In this document: positions 1 to 5,894 of the stretch, piece after piece | How positions within the stretch are numbered: position 1 is the first letter of the stretch | How the letters are laid out: each line of letters begins with the position of its first letter | Assembly: GCA_934234275.1 (NCBI GenBank) | Contig: CAKQHU010000056.1 | Span: forward strand, 1-7,963 | Reading direction: 5' to 3' | DNA length: 7,963 nt | From: an uncultured Phascolarctobacterium sp. | Lineage (GTDB): Bacteria > Bacillota > Negativicutes > Acidaminococcales > Acidaminococcaceae | The notes under the pieces: model-generated | The model's database searches: none | The model's input: the letters and a program-made list of their open reading frames with translations, nothing else | Told to the model about the DNA's origin: nothing | Position numbers and translations under genes: made by a program

Positions 1-141
1 CGTGACTTCCTGATGGGCGAAGTTCGTTTCAGCTCCCTGCAGAAGATGTTCCCGGATACTGCGGAAGCATTGTTCGAAAAGACCGAGAAGGACGCAATGA
101 CTCGTCTGGACGGCTACAAAAAGCTGGCAGGCAAGGAATAA
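1..141 (+). CDS. nifJ: Pyruvate:ferredoxin oxidoreductase, C-terminal fragment
   Basis: Frame 1 is open from the window edge to a TAA at 139-141 and encodes 46 residues; the start lies outside the window. The peptide begins RDFLMGEVRFSSL and continues with MFPDTAEALFEKTEKDA and a YKKLAGKE end. This matches the extreme C-terminus typical of homodimeric pyruvate:ferredoxin (flavodoxin) oxidoreductases, after the thiamine-diphosphate domain. Those cytoplasmic enzymes oxidise pyruvate to acetyl-CoA and CO2 and reduce ferredoxin in anaerobes. None of the Fe-S or thiamine motifs is visible in this short piece, so the call rests on tail similarity recalled from the family. A strong stem-loop with a T tract at 202-254 would end the transcript. 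Another 2-oxoacid:ferredoxin oxidoreductase of the same architecture cannot be excluded. Confidence 0.75.
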   Translation, partial: RDFLMGEVRFSSLQKMFPDTAEALFEKTEKDAMTRLDGYKKLAGKE

Positions 142-165
142 AATTCCTGCTTAATAAAAAAATAA

Positions 166-189
166 GCCGTGCTGCGTAAGCGGCACGGT
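166..189. terminator. Stem-loop with GTAA tetraloop downstream of nifJ
   Basis: CCGTGCTGC (167-175) pairs with GCGGCACGG (180-188) around a GTAA loop, a GNRA-type tetraloop; 166/189 add a G-U pair. On the + strand it is followed by A-rich sequence, so it is a poor terminator in that direction. On the minus strand it is followed by a T-rich run (complement of 151-165), so it could be a backup terminator for trxA transcripts. It could also act as a 3'-end stabilising hairpin for the nifJ mRNA. Confidence 0.5.
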
Positions 190-201
190 AAAAAGAAAAA
201 T

Positions 202-254
202 AAAGAACTCTCTATGTGACCTGCTTATGCAGTGCCTCATAGGGAGTTCTTTTT
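202..254 (+). terminator. Intrinsic terminator after nifJ, possibly bidirectional
   Basis: The arms 202-216 (AAAGAACTCTCTATG) and 238-252 pair over about 15 bp with one wobble. The loop carries a small inner hairpin, CTGC-TTAT-GCAG (221-232). A run of T follows at 250-254. On the minus strand the stem is also followed by a T-rich stretch (complement of 190-203), so it may stop convergent transcripts from trxA as well. Its position right after the nifJ stop supports the role. Confidence 0.75.
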
Positions 255-256
255 AG

Positions 257-311
257 GTTTAAAAACAAAGAAAATCCCGGCATGGTTCCTTCAAGAACCA
301 TAACCGGGATT
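257..311 (-). terminator. Intrinsic terminator for the trxB-trxA transcript
   Basis: AATCCCGG (273-280) pairs with CCGGGATT (304-311), and an inner stem ATGGTTC/GAACCAT (282-288/295-301) closes a CTTCAA loop. Read on the minus strand the stem is followed by TTTTCTTTGTTTTT (complement of about 259-272). It lies 28 bp beyond the trxA stop codon, as expected for its terminator. Confidence 0.75.
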
Positions 312-338
312 GTTTTCGTTAAGCAATCAAAGAGTTGC

Positions 339-644
339 TTATTTTACCAGTGCTGCCAGCGCTTCCTTGTCGTGCAGGCCGACTGCGGATTTTACCAGCT
401 TGCCGCTTTTGAAAACCAGCAGGCTGGGAATGCTCATGATAGCAAATTTTTCTGCCAGCTCCGGATTATCATCAACGTTGCATTTGGTAATCTTGATATC
501 GCTGTGCTCCTGAGCAAAGGCTTCCAGAATCGGAGCTTGCATACGGCAGGGGCCGCACCAGGATGCCCAAAAATCAACGAGAACTGTTTGGGTAGAATTG
601 GTAACCTCCTGCTCAAAGTTTGCTGTAGTAATTTCTAATGCCAT
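339..644 (-). CDS. trxA: Thioredoxin
   Basis: The 101-residue protein is a single-domain cytoplasmic thioredoxin, the usual 100-110 aa size. It reduces protein disulfides using its redox-active cysteine pair. The active site WCGPC is at residues 29-33, preceded by the VDFWA strand (23-27). The buried aspartate is D24 and the cis-proline is P73 in SIPSLLVF, where serine replaces the more common threonine. One additional cysteine is at C55. I chose the ATG at 644 because AAGGAG lies 8 nt upstream; an in-frame GTG at 653 would overlap that ribosome site. The gene lies 37 nt downstream of the reductase-like gene on the same strand, so the two are probably co-transcribed and work as reductase and substrate. 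Confidence 0.95.
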   Translation of the reverse strand: MALEITTANFEQEVTNSTQTVLVDFWASWCGPCRMQAPILEAFAQEHSDIKITKCNVDDNPELAEKFAIMSIPSLLVFKSGKLVKSAVGLHDKEALAALVK

Positions 645-681
645 AATTATCACTCCTTAGGTGTTTTTGTAAAAATTTTAG

Positions 682-1566
682 TTATTTTTCGTCTGTCTTA
701 TGTTGGCGCAAAAACTTTAACGCTGTCAGGCCTGCGCGTGCGCCCTCGTGTACTGCCTTGGCCACCTGCATCAAGCCTCCTGTGCAGTCGCCGGCAGCGA
801 AAAGTCCGGGGATATTGGTCGCTCCGTCGCCGTCGATACGGATGAAGCGTCCGTTCAGCTCTGCACCGAGCTTGCGCGCCATATCAGTACTATCTGCCGT
901 GCCCAGAGCGATGAACAAGCCGTCGACGGCAAGCGTACTGCCGTCGGTAAAGCAGATGCTGCTGAGCTTGCCGTTGCCTTCGACTGCCTGCAGCACGGAG
1001 GTGTTTACATCAAAGCCTGCTTCTTTAGCTGCGTCGCCGCTTTGACCGTTGGTCAGGATAGTGACGCTGCCTGCCAGCTGCTTAAGATAAGCCGCCTCGT
1101 GCAGAGCATAGGCGCCGTTACCTAAAACCGCCACCCGCTTTTTGCGGAAGAAGAAGCCGTCGCAGACGGCGCAATAGCTTATGCCCTTGCCCTCCAGCTC
1201 GATAAGACCGGGAAGGTTGAGCGTAATATTCTTGCTACCGGTAGCAAGAATAAGTGCTTCTGTCTGCAGCTGCTCGGCCGTGTTTTTTAAACTGAGCGTG
1301 AAGCAGTCGGTGTATTCCACGCCGAGAACTTCATCCTGCAAAATTTCTACGCCCAGCGAACGTGCCTGCTCCAGTCCTGCCGCGTAAAGCTTGGCGCCGG
1401 AAGCGGCAATACCGTAGTAGTTATCAATTTTATGTGCCTTGGCCAGTGCGCCGGGGCCATTTTCGATGATGCATACCTTTTGACCGGCGCGCGCCAGATA
1501 CAGAGCAGCACTTACTCCGGCGGGACCACCGCCAATAATAATCGCTTGCTTAATTTTGTTAGTCAT
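682..1566 (-). CDS. trxB: Thioredoxin reductase-like flavoprotein lacking NADPH motifs
   Basis: This 294-residue flavoprotein has the low-molecular-weight thioredoxin reductase fold and should pass electrons through FAD to its CxxC pair and on to the thioredoxin encoded next door. The first FAD motif is GGGPAG (12-17). The ATG motif is at 108-110, the redox pair CAVC at 132-135, and the second FAD motif GLFAAGD at 254-260. The NADPH domain is atypical. The usual GGGDSA is GNGAYA (149-154), and the HRRxxxRA signature that holds the NADPH phosphate is absent (sequence there is VTILTNGQSG, 168-177). Similar losses are known in ferredoxin-dependent (FFTR-type) clostridial reductases, so the electron donor may be ferredoxin; this is inference. 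I chose the ATG at 1566 because AGGAGG precedes it by 6-8 nt. The protein is slightly shorter than NADPH enzymes (about 305-320 aa). A 26-bp palindrome lies in the gene at 1227-1252. Confidence 0.85.
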   Translation of the reverse strand: MTNKIKQAIIIGGGPAGVSAALYLARAGQKVCIIENGPGALAKAHKIDNYYGIAASGAKLYAAGLEQARSLGVEILQDEVLGVEYTDCFTLSLKNTAEQLQTEALILATGSKNITLNLPGLIELEGKGISYCAVCDGFFFRKKRVAVLGNGAYALHEAAYLKQLAGSVTILTNGQSGDAAKEAGFDVNTSVLQAVEGNGKLSSICFTDGSTLAVDGLFIALGTADSTDMARKLGAELNGRFIRIDGDGATNIPGLFAAGDCTGGLMQVAKAVHEGARAGLTALKFLRQHKTDEK

Positions 1567-1621
1567 AGGCTGCCTCCTGTAAATATCAGCTGAGATAAAA
1601 TGGAAAATCATTCTTTATTTT

Positions 1622-1650
1622 ATTATAACTCAGTTTATATAATTTTTCTG
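1622..1650 (-). promoter_or_regulatory. Candidate promoter of trxB-trxA
   Basis: A perfect TATAAT -10 box lies on the minus strand at 1622-1627. At 17-bp spacing the -35 position is CAGAAA, a poor match. The predicted leader to the trxB ATG is about 50 nt. The region is AT-rich, so the box may be fortuitous, and read-through from the upstream mscS gene is also possible because I see no clear terminator between them. Confidence 0.4.
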
Positions 1651-1665
1651 CGAAATAATAGTGAA

Positions 1666-2796
1666 TTAGCAGCCGGCAGAGTCGTTGTTATCTTTTGGCT
1701 TATCAGCTTCGGCGTGTGCTTTGACAGGCTGTTCGGTAACATTTTCCTGCAGCGGGGTTTCAAAATAAAGACTGGTGCTGGGGAAGGCACAGCTTACGCC
1801 GACTTCTTCCAGCAGCTCCAAGGTATGCAGGTTGATTTCCTGCATAATGTTGAGGTATTCGAGGTGCTTGCCGGTTTTGGCGTAGCAGACAACGCGGATA
1901 TCAAGACTGCTGCTGTTATAGGTAAGGAAATGTACACGTACATCATTTTCGTCAATAAGCGTGAGATCCTCCAGATAATTTTTCAGCTTGAAGATAAATT
2001 CCTCGATTTGGGCAGCTGTTGTGCCATATGTCAGACCGAGCGTAAAGTCGATGCGACGGCGTTCGCGCAGCGTATAGTTGGTAATCGGCGTATTACTGAG
2101 GAGGGAGTTCGGAATATAAACAAGCTCCTGCGGAAAGGTGCGGATACAGGTGCTGCGGAAGGAAACACTTTCTACGATGCCTTCGATGCCGTTGGCTTTA
2201 ATCCAGTCGCCAATTTTAAAGGGCTTGTCGAGCAGGATAATCATACTGCCGAAAACGTTGGCCAAAGCATCCTTGGCTGCAAATGCAACAGCCAAAGAGC
2301 CGATACTGAGGGAGGCGATGAAGGCGCTGATATCGTAATTCCATTCGCGGGCTACGGTTACAAAGCCCAGCATGATGATAATCATGCGGAAAACAGTCGC
2401 GAGAATGTTGGCGATGGCTTCATCGGTCTGGATGCCGAATCTTTCAAGCAAATCGAAGAAAACGCCGTGCGTTGTATCAATCAGGTTATAAAGGCCCCAG
2501 AAAAAGTTGGTAACAATGATTGTGCGCAGGATGCGGTCGGTAAAGCTTACATCATGTATTGATGCCAACGGCGACAGGTTGATTGCCGCATAGAACGCAA
2601 TAATAAAGAGCGCAATGTTGATAGGTGTTTCGAAGGCGTTCAGAAAATCCTCGCCGTAGCTGAAGGATACTTTATTGTTCAGACGACGCAAAATGCGGAT
2701 GAAAAAGTTTTTATAAATGTAGCGGACAACGGTAAAGAAAAGGAAGGCACTTATGGAAGGGTACCAGGGTTTAAGAGTAAGCAATATATCGTTCAC
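1666..2796 (-). CDS. MscS-family mechanosensitive channel
   Basis: The 376-residue membrane protein belongs to the small-conductance mechanosensitive channel family, which opens under membrane tension to release solutes on hypo-osmotic shock. Hydrophobic segments lie near residues 12-34, 60-78, 88-108, 132-150 and 156-188, suggesting five helices. That is more than the three of E. coli MscS and closer to the YnaI/YbdG type. The last segment, GSLAVAFAAKDALANVFGS (166-184), is the glycine/alanine-rich pore helix, followed by the family signature LLDKPFKIGDWI (188-199). The beta domain follows (VESVSFRST, IPNS) and an alpha/beta cytoplasmic vestibule domain to about 345. The last 28 residues are a hydrophilic tail that looks disordered. 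Start is GTG at 2796 with AAGGAGG 7 nt upstream. It is read away from the DUF456 gene across a shared promoter region. Confidence 0.92.
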   Translation of the reverse strand: MNDILLTLKPWYPSISAFLFFTVVRYIYKNFFIRILRRLNNKVSFSYGEDFLNAFETPINIALFIIAFYAAINLSPLASIHDVSFTDRILRTIIVTNFFWGLYNLIDTTHGVFFDLLERFGIQTDEAIANILATVFRMIIIMLGFVTVAREWNYDISAFIASLSIGSLAVAFAAKDALANVFGSMIILLDKPFKIGDWIKANGIEGIVESVSFRSTCIRTFPQELVYIPNSLLSNTPITNYTLRERRRIDFTLGLTYGTTAAQIEEFIFKLKNYLEDLTLIDENDVRVHFLTYNSSSLDIRVVCYAKTGKHLEYLNIMQEINLHTLELLEEVGVSCAFPSTSLYFETPLQENVTEQPVKAHAEADKPKDNNDSAGC

Positions 2797-2835
2797 GAGG
2801 GAACCTCCTTGATTAAGAATTTTTCAGCTTAACTA

Positions 2836-2864
2836 ATTTTAGCATTTTCTGTGTTGCTGCACAA
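2836..2864 (-). promoter_or_regulatory. Candidate promoter of the mscS-like gene
   Basis: On the minus strand TTGTGC (2859-2864) and TAAAAT (2836-2841) are separated by exactly 17 bp, and the -10 is preceded by TGC, an extended -10 element. The predicted 5' leader to the GTG start is about 30 nt. Confidence 0.6.
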
Positions 2865-2901
2865 CGATTTTACATTTATTTCTAATTCTCGTGACACTTT
2901 A

Positions 2902-2919
2902 GTAAACTTGTATGTTTAC
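2902..2919. promoter_or_regulatory. Inverted repeat, possible operator
   Basis: GTAAAC (2902-2907) and GTTTAC (2914-2919) form a perfect 6-bp inverted repeat with a 6-bp spacer. It sits on the -35 side of the DUF456 promoter, where a dimeric regulator could block transcription. No regulator gene is visible in the window, so the role is inferred from position and symmetry only. Confidence 0.35.
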
Positions 2920-2933
2920 GATTGTGGTATAAT
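2905..2933 (+). promoter_or_regulatory. Candidate promoter of the DUF456-glyoxalase-CHAD cluster
   Basis: A TGGTATAAT extended -10 element is at 2925-2933. The -35 position at 17-bp spacing (2905-2910, AACTTG) is weak, which is common with extended -10 promoters. The predicted leader is about 25 nt and contains GGAGG at 2953-2957. Confidence 0.6.
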
Positions 2934-2963
2934 TAATACAATATAAATAGACGGAGGCATGTT

Positions 2964-3473
2964 ATGGAACTGCTGGTTGAACGTACATTTGCAATCTTCA
3001 TAGCTATATCGGGACCGATACTGACAATATTCGACCTTCCGGGGAATACCTTGCTTTTACTGACATCCCTGATGTTTGCTTTTTTTGATGAAGTACTTTA
3101 TTTTAACGGCAGACTGCTGTCTGCTATGGTGCTCATTTATGCTTTAGGCGAATTTTGGGAGTTTTGCGTCGGCCTTTTCGGCATCAAGCGCAGTAAGGTA
3201 TCCTGGTTCGCGGTTATTTTCATTGCCTTGGGAAGCTTTGCCGGCACTCTGCTCGGTACATTGATTTTTCCGATATTAGGCTCGTTGCTCGGCGGTATGG
3301 CCGGTGCTTTTGCGGCTGCATTTGCTTATGAGCTGGCGCATACGGGTGTTTCGGCGGCTGCTATGCAGTTGGCGTGGACGGCAGCGAAGATGCGCTTTTT
3401 TGCAATGGTCGGCAAGCTGGCAGCGGGTATTGCTTTAGCTGCTTTGCTCTTGAAGCAGGTAGTGTTTTTTTAA
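2964..3473 (+). CDS. DUF456 family integral membrane protein
   Basis: The 169-residue protein is almost wholly hydrophobic, with helices near residues 8-23, 28-46, 50-72, 81-101, 103-123 and 147-167. The size and the pattern match DUF456 membrane proteins: a proline-glycine turn after the first helix (DLPGNTLLL), a short basic loop (GIKRSKVS, 73-80), then two glycine-rich helices (ALGSFAGTLLGTL, LGSLLGGMAGAF) ending in a conserved glutamate (E123 in YEL). The biochemical role of this family is not known to me. The ATG at 2964 has GGAGG 6 nt upstream. The gene is first in a run of three same-strand genes; its stop is 28 nt before the glyoxalase start. I am confident it is a real membrane protein and fairly confident of the family. 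Confidence 0.8.
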   Translation: MELLVERTFAIFIAISGPILTIFDLPGNTLLLLTSLMFAFFDEVLYFNGRLLSAMVLIYALGEFWEFCVGLFGIKRSKVSWFAVIFIALGSFAGTLLGTLIFPILGSLLGGMAGAFAAAFAYELAHTGVSAAAMQLAWTAAKMRFFAMVGKLAAGIALAALLLKQVVFF

Positions 3474-3501
3474 ATATATAATTTAATGAGAGGTGTACAT
3501 T

Positions 3502-3873
3502 ATGGAATTTACTTTTGCACATAACAACTTTAACGTATTGGATTTGGAAAAAAGCCTGAAGTTTTACGAGGAGGCTTTGGGCCTGAAGGAGGACCATCGC
3601 AAGGTGGCCGAGGACGGCAGCTTTATTCTGGTATATCTGACGGACGGCAAAACTCCGCATCTGCTGGAGCTTACCTGGCTGCGTGACCGCAAGGAAGCTT
3701 ATAATCTGGGCGAAAATGAATTCCATCTGGCGTTTTTGGTAGATGATTACGAAGCAGCTCATGCTAAGCATAAGGATATGGGCTGCATCTGCTACGAAAA
3801 TCCTGCTATGGGAATTTACTTTATTACCGACCCTGATAATTATTGGCTGGAAATTGTACCGAAGAACAAATAA
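3502..3873 (+). CDS. gloA: Glyoxalase I-like VOC-family metalloenzyme
   Basis: The 123-residue protein is a vicinal-oxygen-chelate fold enzyme resembling lactoylglutathione lyase, which isomerises the hemithioacetal of methylglyoxal and a thiol to a 2-hydroxyacyl thioester. Two beta-alpha-beta-beta-beta modules are visible: 1-60, with the helix DLEKSLKFYEEALGL at 14-28, and 70-120. All four expected metal ligands are present: H7, E56, H75 and E117, the last inside DPDNYWLEIV (110-119). E. coli GloA is slightly longer (about 135 aa). The ATG at 3502 has GAGAGGTG just upstream; an in-frame GTG at 3493 falls inside that ribosome site and is less likely. It sits between the DUF456 and CHAD genes, probably in one transcript. 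The thiol cofactor is unknown, since many anaerobic Firmicutes lack glutathione; other VOC activities remain possible. Confidence 0.85.
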   Translation: MEFTFAHNNFNVLDLEKSLKFYEEALGLKEDHRKVAEDGSFILVYLTDGKTPHLLELTWLRDRKEAYNLGENEFHLAFLVDDYEAAHAKHKDMGCICYENPAMGIYFITDPDNYWLEIVPKNK

Positions 3874-3911
3874 GCGCATAAATAAGCGTCAAGGTCCGGG
3901 AGGTAGATGTC

Positions 3912-5192
3912 ATGAAACACAAGCTGTGTCTGCATGGACTGGAAGTAAAAAACCAGGCGCAGCTGCTTAATCTTGCGAAAAGGCTGTTGCCTGGCAGTAC
4001 CGTAAAGGTAAAAATCAAAGAAAAATATTTCAACGATAATGATATGTACAAGTATCGTCTGACACGTTTTACACCGGAAAATATTGATGGCGTACGCTTG
4101 TATTGTGCCTGGGGCACCCTGCTTGTGAGCGACAAGCTGCTGGCGATAGCGGATATCATCATTGAATTTGAATATCAGAATACGGAAGCGGCAGAAGCTG
4201 TTGACAGCCTGCTGCGGAAGCTGCTGGCCTCCAAAATAAAATTTGTGCTGGAGGAGCCGGATTTTTCGCAGCGACTGGACCAGCTGCGCGGGTGCTTTGA
4301 CCAAAAGCAGCTGGCGGCTTACGATGCCGACAGCGCTATGAGCCTGCTGTATTGTCATCTTCCCTGGCAAGTTTATTATGTAAGCAAGCTGTGGCAGGAG
4401 GTTTTGAGCCGCGGCCCGGAACGTAGTCTGATGCGGCAGCTGCGGGTAAAGCTCAGGCGTCTGCGCTCGCTGCTGACGCTGTGCAAACCGCTGCTGCCCG
4501 AGCAGGAGGCGGTGCATTGGCAGGGAGTGCTGAAGGCGCGCACCAATCTTTTGGGTGATGTGCGGGAGTACGATGTGGCGCTGCAAATCTGCTCACGCCT
4601 GCAGCGCAGCCGGGAGCAGGAAGAAGCAGTACTGCCGCAGCTTACGGAGCTATTGACGCAGCTGCGCAGTACGGCGGCAGTTAAGGCCTTGCGCGGGCTG
4701 AGGCTGAACCGCTTGACGCTGGAGCTGGCACGCCTGCTTTTGTGGCTGTACAGCGTGCCTGCGCCTGAAAAGGAGCCTACGCTGGCCGAGTTTCTGTCGC
4801 GTCGCTTCGGCAACTGGTATGACAAGCTGCTGGAGTTGCCGGAAAAATATCCTGACCTGCATAATATGGAGCAGCTGCACCGCATCCGCATCAAGCTCAA
4901 GCGCTTCCGTTATGCGCTGCAGAGCGTGCCGGAGCTGGCTCCGGAAGCACGTCTTTTGCGCAGCCTGAAGTATCTGCAGGATATGCTGGGCCTGTTGCAC
5001 GATGATTATATCAACACCCTGATGGTAGAGAAGCTGGTGGCGGCGCATCCCAAAACCAAGGAGCTGCGCTATGAGGCAGCCTTGTTCAGCGGTTGGGAGC
5101 AGGCCAAGGCCGATGCGGCGCTGGAAGCGTTGCCGCAGCAGTGGGAAGCCTTCAGCAGCCAGCTGACGGAATGGAAAAACAAAAATCTTTAG
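3912..5192 (+). CDS. CHAD-domain protein with an unassigned N-terminal domain
   Basis: The 426-residue protein carries a CHAD domain over roughly residues 150-420. CHAD is a basic helical domain known to bind polyphosphate and found on polyphosphate granules. The two repeats are recognisable: QLRVKLRRLRSLL (176-188) with LGDVREYDV (214-222), and LHRIRIKLKRFRYAL (322-336) with LQDMLGLLHDD (355-365). Histidines are retained in the second repeat (H323, H363), but the first repeat has Q176 where histidine is usual; the basic residues are kept. Many relatives have an N-terminal CYTH triphosphatase domain. Here residues 1-145 show no ExExK motif and I cannot assign them. No signal peptide or membrane segment is seen. 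The ATG at 3912 follows GGGAGG by 8 nt. It starts 38 nt after the glyoxalase stop. The gene is visibly more GC-rich than its neighbours, mostly through CTG, GCG and CAG codons. Confidence 0.88.
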   Translation: MKHKLCLHGLEVKNQAQLLNLAKRLLPGSTVKVKIKEKYFNDNDMYKYRLTRFTPENIDGVRLYCAWGTLLVSDKLLAIADIIIEFEYQNTEAAEAVDSLLRKLLASKIKFVLEEPDFSQRLDQLRGCFDQKQLAAYDADSAMSLLYCHLPWQVYYVSKLWQEVLSRGPERSLMRQLRVKLRRLRSLLTLCKPLLPEQEAVHWQGVLKARTNLLGDVREYDVALQICSRLQRSREQEEAVLPQLTELLTQLRSTAAVKALRGLRLNRLTLELARLLLWLYSVPAPEKEPTLAEFLSRRFGNWYDKLLELPEKYPDLHNMEQLHRIRIKLKRFRYALQSVPELAPEARLLRSLKYLQDMLGLLHDDYINTLMVEKLVAAHPKTKELRYEAALFSGWEQAKADAALEALPQQWEAFSSQLTEWKNKNL

Positions 5193-5249
5193 TTTTGTGC
5201 TTAAATTTATCGTTAGCGGAAAAGATTTGTAAAGTTTTTATGGTAGTGC

Positions 5250-5278
5250 TTGCACTTGTTGGCACGAAAGACTATAAT
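5250..5278 (+). promoter_or_regulatory. Candidate promoter of the secreted DUF3887-like gene
   Basis: TTGCAC (5250-5255) and a perfect TATAAT (5273-5278) are separated by 17 bp. The predicted leader is about 30 nt and contains GGGAGGAG at 5300-5307. This makes the downstream gene a separate transcription unit from the CHAD gene. Confidence 0.65.
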
Positions 5279-5315
5279 AAAAAACATATTAAGCATATAG
5301 GGAGGAGAATTTTCC

Positions 5316-5744
5316 ATGAAAAAAATATTAATGCTGGTTACAATGATCATGATGCTGGCTGTCAGCGCAGTTTGCAGTGCATCCAACGGCAAACTGCTGG
5401 ACGCAGAGGAAGCTATCGTTGACAAATTTATCAACGGCGGCAACTATAAGGCAGTTACCTCCATGATGACCGAGGATATGCAAAAGAACTGGGATGAAAA
5501 GGCATACAATAATCTGCATGCACAGCTTGCTAAGGATTTCGGTAAGCTGACTACCAACCAGCTGATGGTTGTGGAAAAGCATAATGGCGCAGACGTACTG
5601 CTGTATCATGTTGTTGCAGAGAAAAAACCGGCTGCCCGCTTCATATACCTTTTCAAGCTGAACGGCGAGAAGCCTATGCTGAATGATTTCAGTGTAATGC
5701 TGCCGCAGCAGAAAGAAGCAGCCAAAGAAGAAGCTAAAAAATAA
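5316..5744 (+). CDS. Small secreted protein, DUF3887-like
   Basis: The 142-residue protein starts with a clear signal peptide: MKK, then a hydrophobic core to about residue 19 (ILMLVTMIMMLAVSAV) and a likely cleavage after CSA near residue 22. The cysteine at 20 lacks a proper lipobox (preceded by V), so lipoprotein processing is unlikely. The mature part has an alpha segment (LDAEEAIVDKFINGGNYKAVTSMM, about 27-51), then an amphipathic helix with HAQLAKDFGKL and beta strands (LMVVEKH, VLLYHVV, FIYLFKLNG). That order resembles DUF3887/NTF2-like extracellular domains, whose function is unknown to me. The tail from about 131 is lysine, alanine and glutamate rich. The ATG at 5316 has GGAGGAG 8 nt upstream. 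Its own promoter and a strong terminator make it monocistronic. Confidence 0.75.
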   Translation: MKKILMLVTMIMMLAVSAVCSASNGKLLDAEEAIVDKFINGGNYKAVTSMMTEDMQKNWDEKAYNNLHAQLAKDFGKLTTNQLMVVEKHNGADVLLYHVVAEKKPAARFIYLFKLNGEKPMLNDFSVMLPQQKEAAKEEAKK

Positions 5745-5763
5745 ATTTTACATTAAAAAGCTG

Positions 5764-5803
5764 ACGACAGAGCTATACTATGGCAGTATACTCTGTCGTT
5801 TTT
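5764..5803 (+). terminator. Intrinsic terminator after the DUF3887-like gene
   Basis: ACGACAGAG (5764-5772) pairs perfectly with CTCTGTCGT (5791-5799), and an inner TATACT/AGTATA stem (5774-5779/5785-5790) closes an ATGGC loop. A T run follows at 5799-5803. It begins 20 nt after the stop codon. Confidence 0.9.
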
Positions 5804-5859
5804 GGTTGATTTTTTTAGCTTGCTGTTATGGTAAATCCTGCACTTCCTTATGCAATTTC

Positions 5860-5888
5860 TTGACTGTACTTTATAGCTGTTATATAAT
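5860..5888 (+). promoter_or_regulatory. Near-consensus promoter of the DUF1934-DUF1846 operon
   Basis: TTGACT (5860-5865) and TATAAT (5883-5888) are separated by exactly 17 bp, the best housekeeping-sigma match in the window. It lies just downstream of the preceding terminator and 143 bp upstream of the DUF1934 start, which implies a leader of about 135 nt. Confidence 0.85.
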
Positions 5889-5894
5889 ATTGAA

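Noticed and set aside
1600..2562. Long plus-strand open frame (320 codons) opposite the mscS-like gene
   Set aside because: It is antisense to a clear MscS-family gene, has no ribosome site at its start and gives no recognisable protein.
3840..4586. Minus-strand open frame of 248 codons under the CHAD gene
   Set aside because: Its glutamine- and leucine-rich product is the mirror of CAG/CTG-rich coding sequence on the other strand; it has no ribosome site or family resemblance.
4925..4951. Hairpin CGTGC-CGGAGC with loop TG followed by TCTTTT inside the CHAD gene
   Set aside because: It is within a GC-rich coding stretch with repeated GAG/CTC codons; the T run is short and a terminator there would cut off the CHAD domain.
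5183..5239. AAATCTTT/AAAGATTT inverted repeat followed by a T run after the CHAD gene
   Set aside because: It is an 8-bp AT-only-rich stem with a 30-nt loop, and so too weak to call a terminator.
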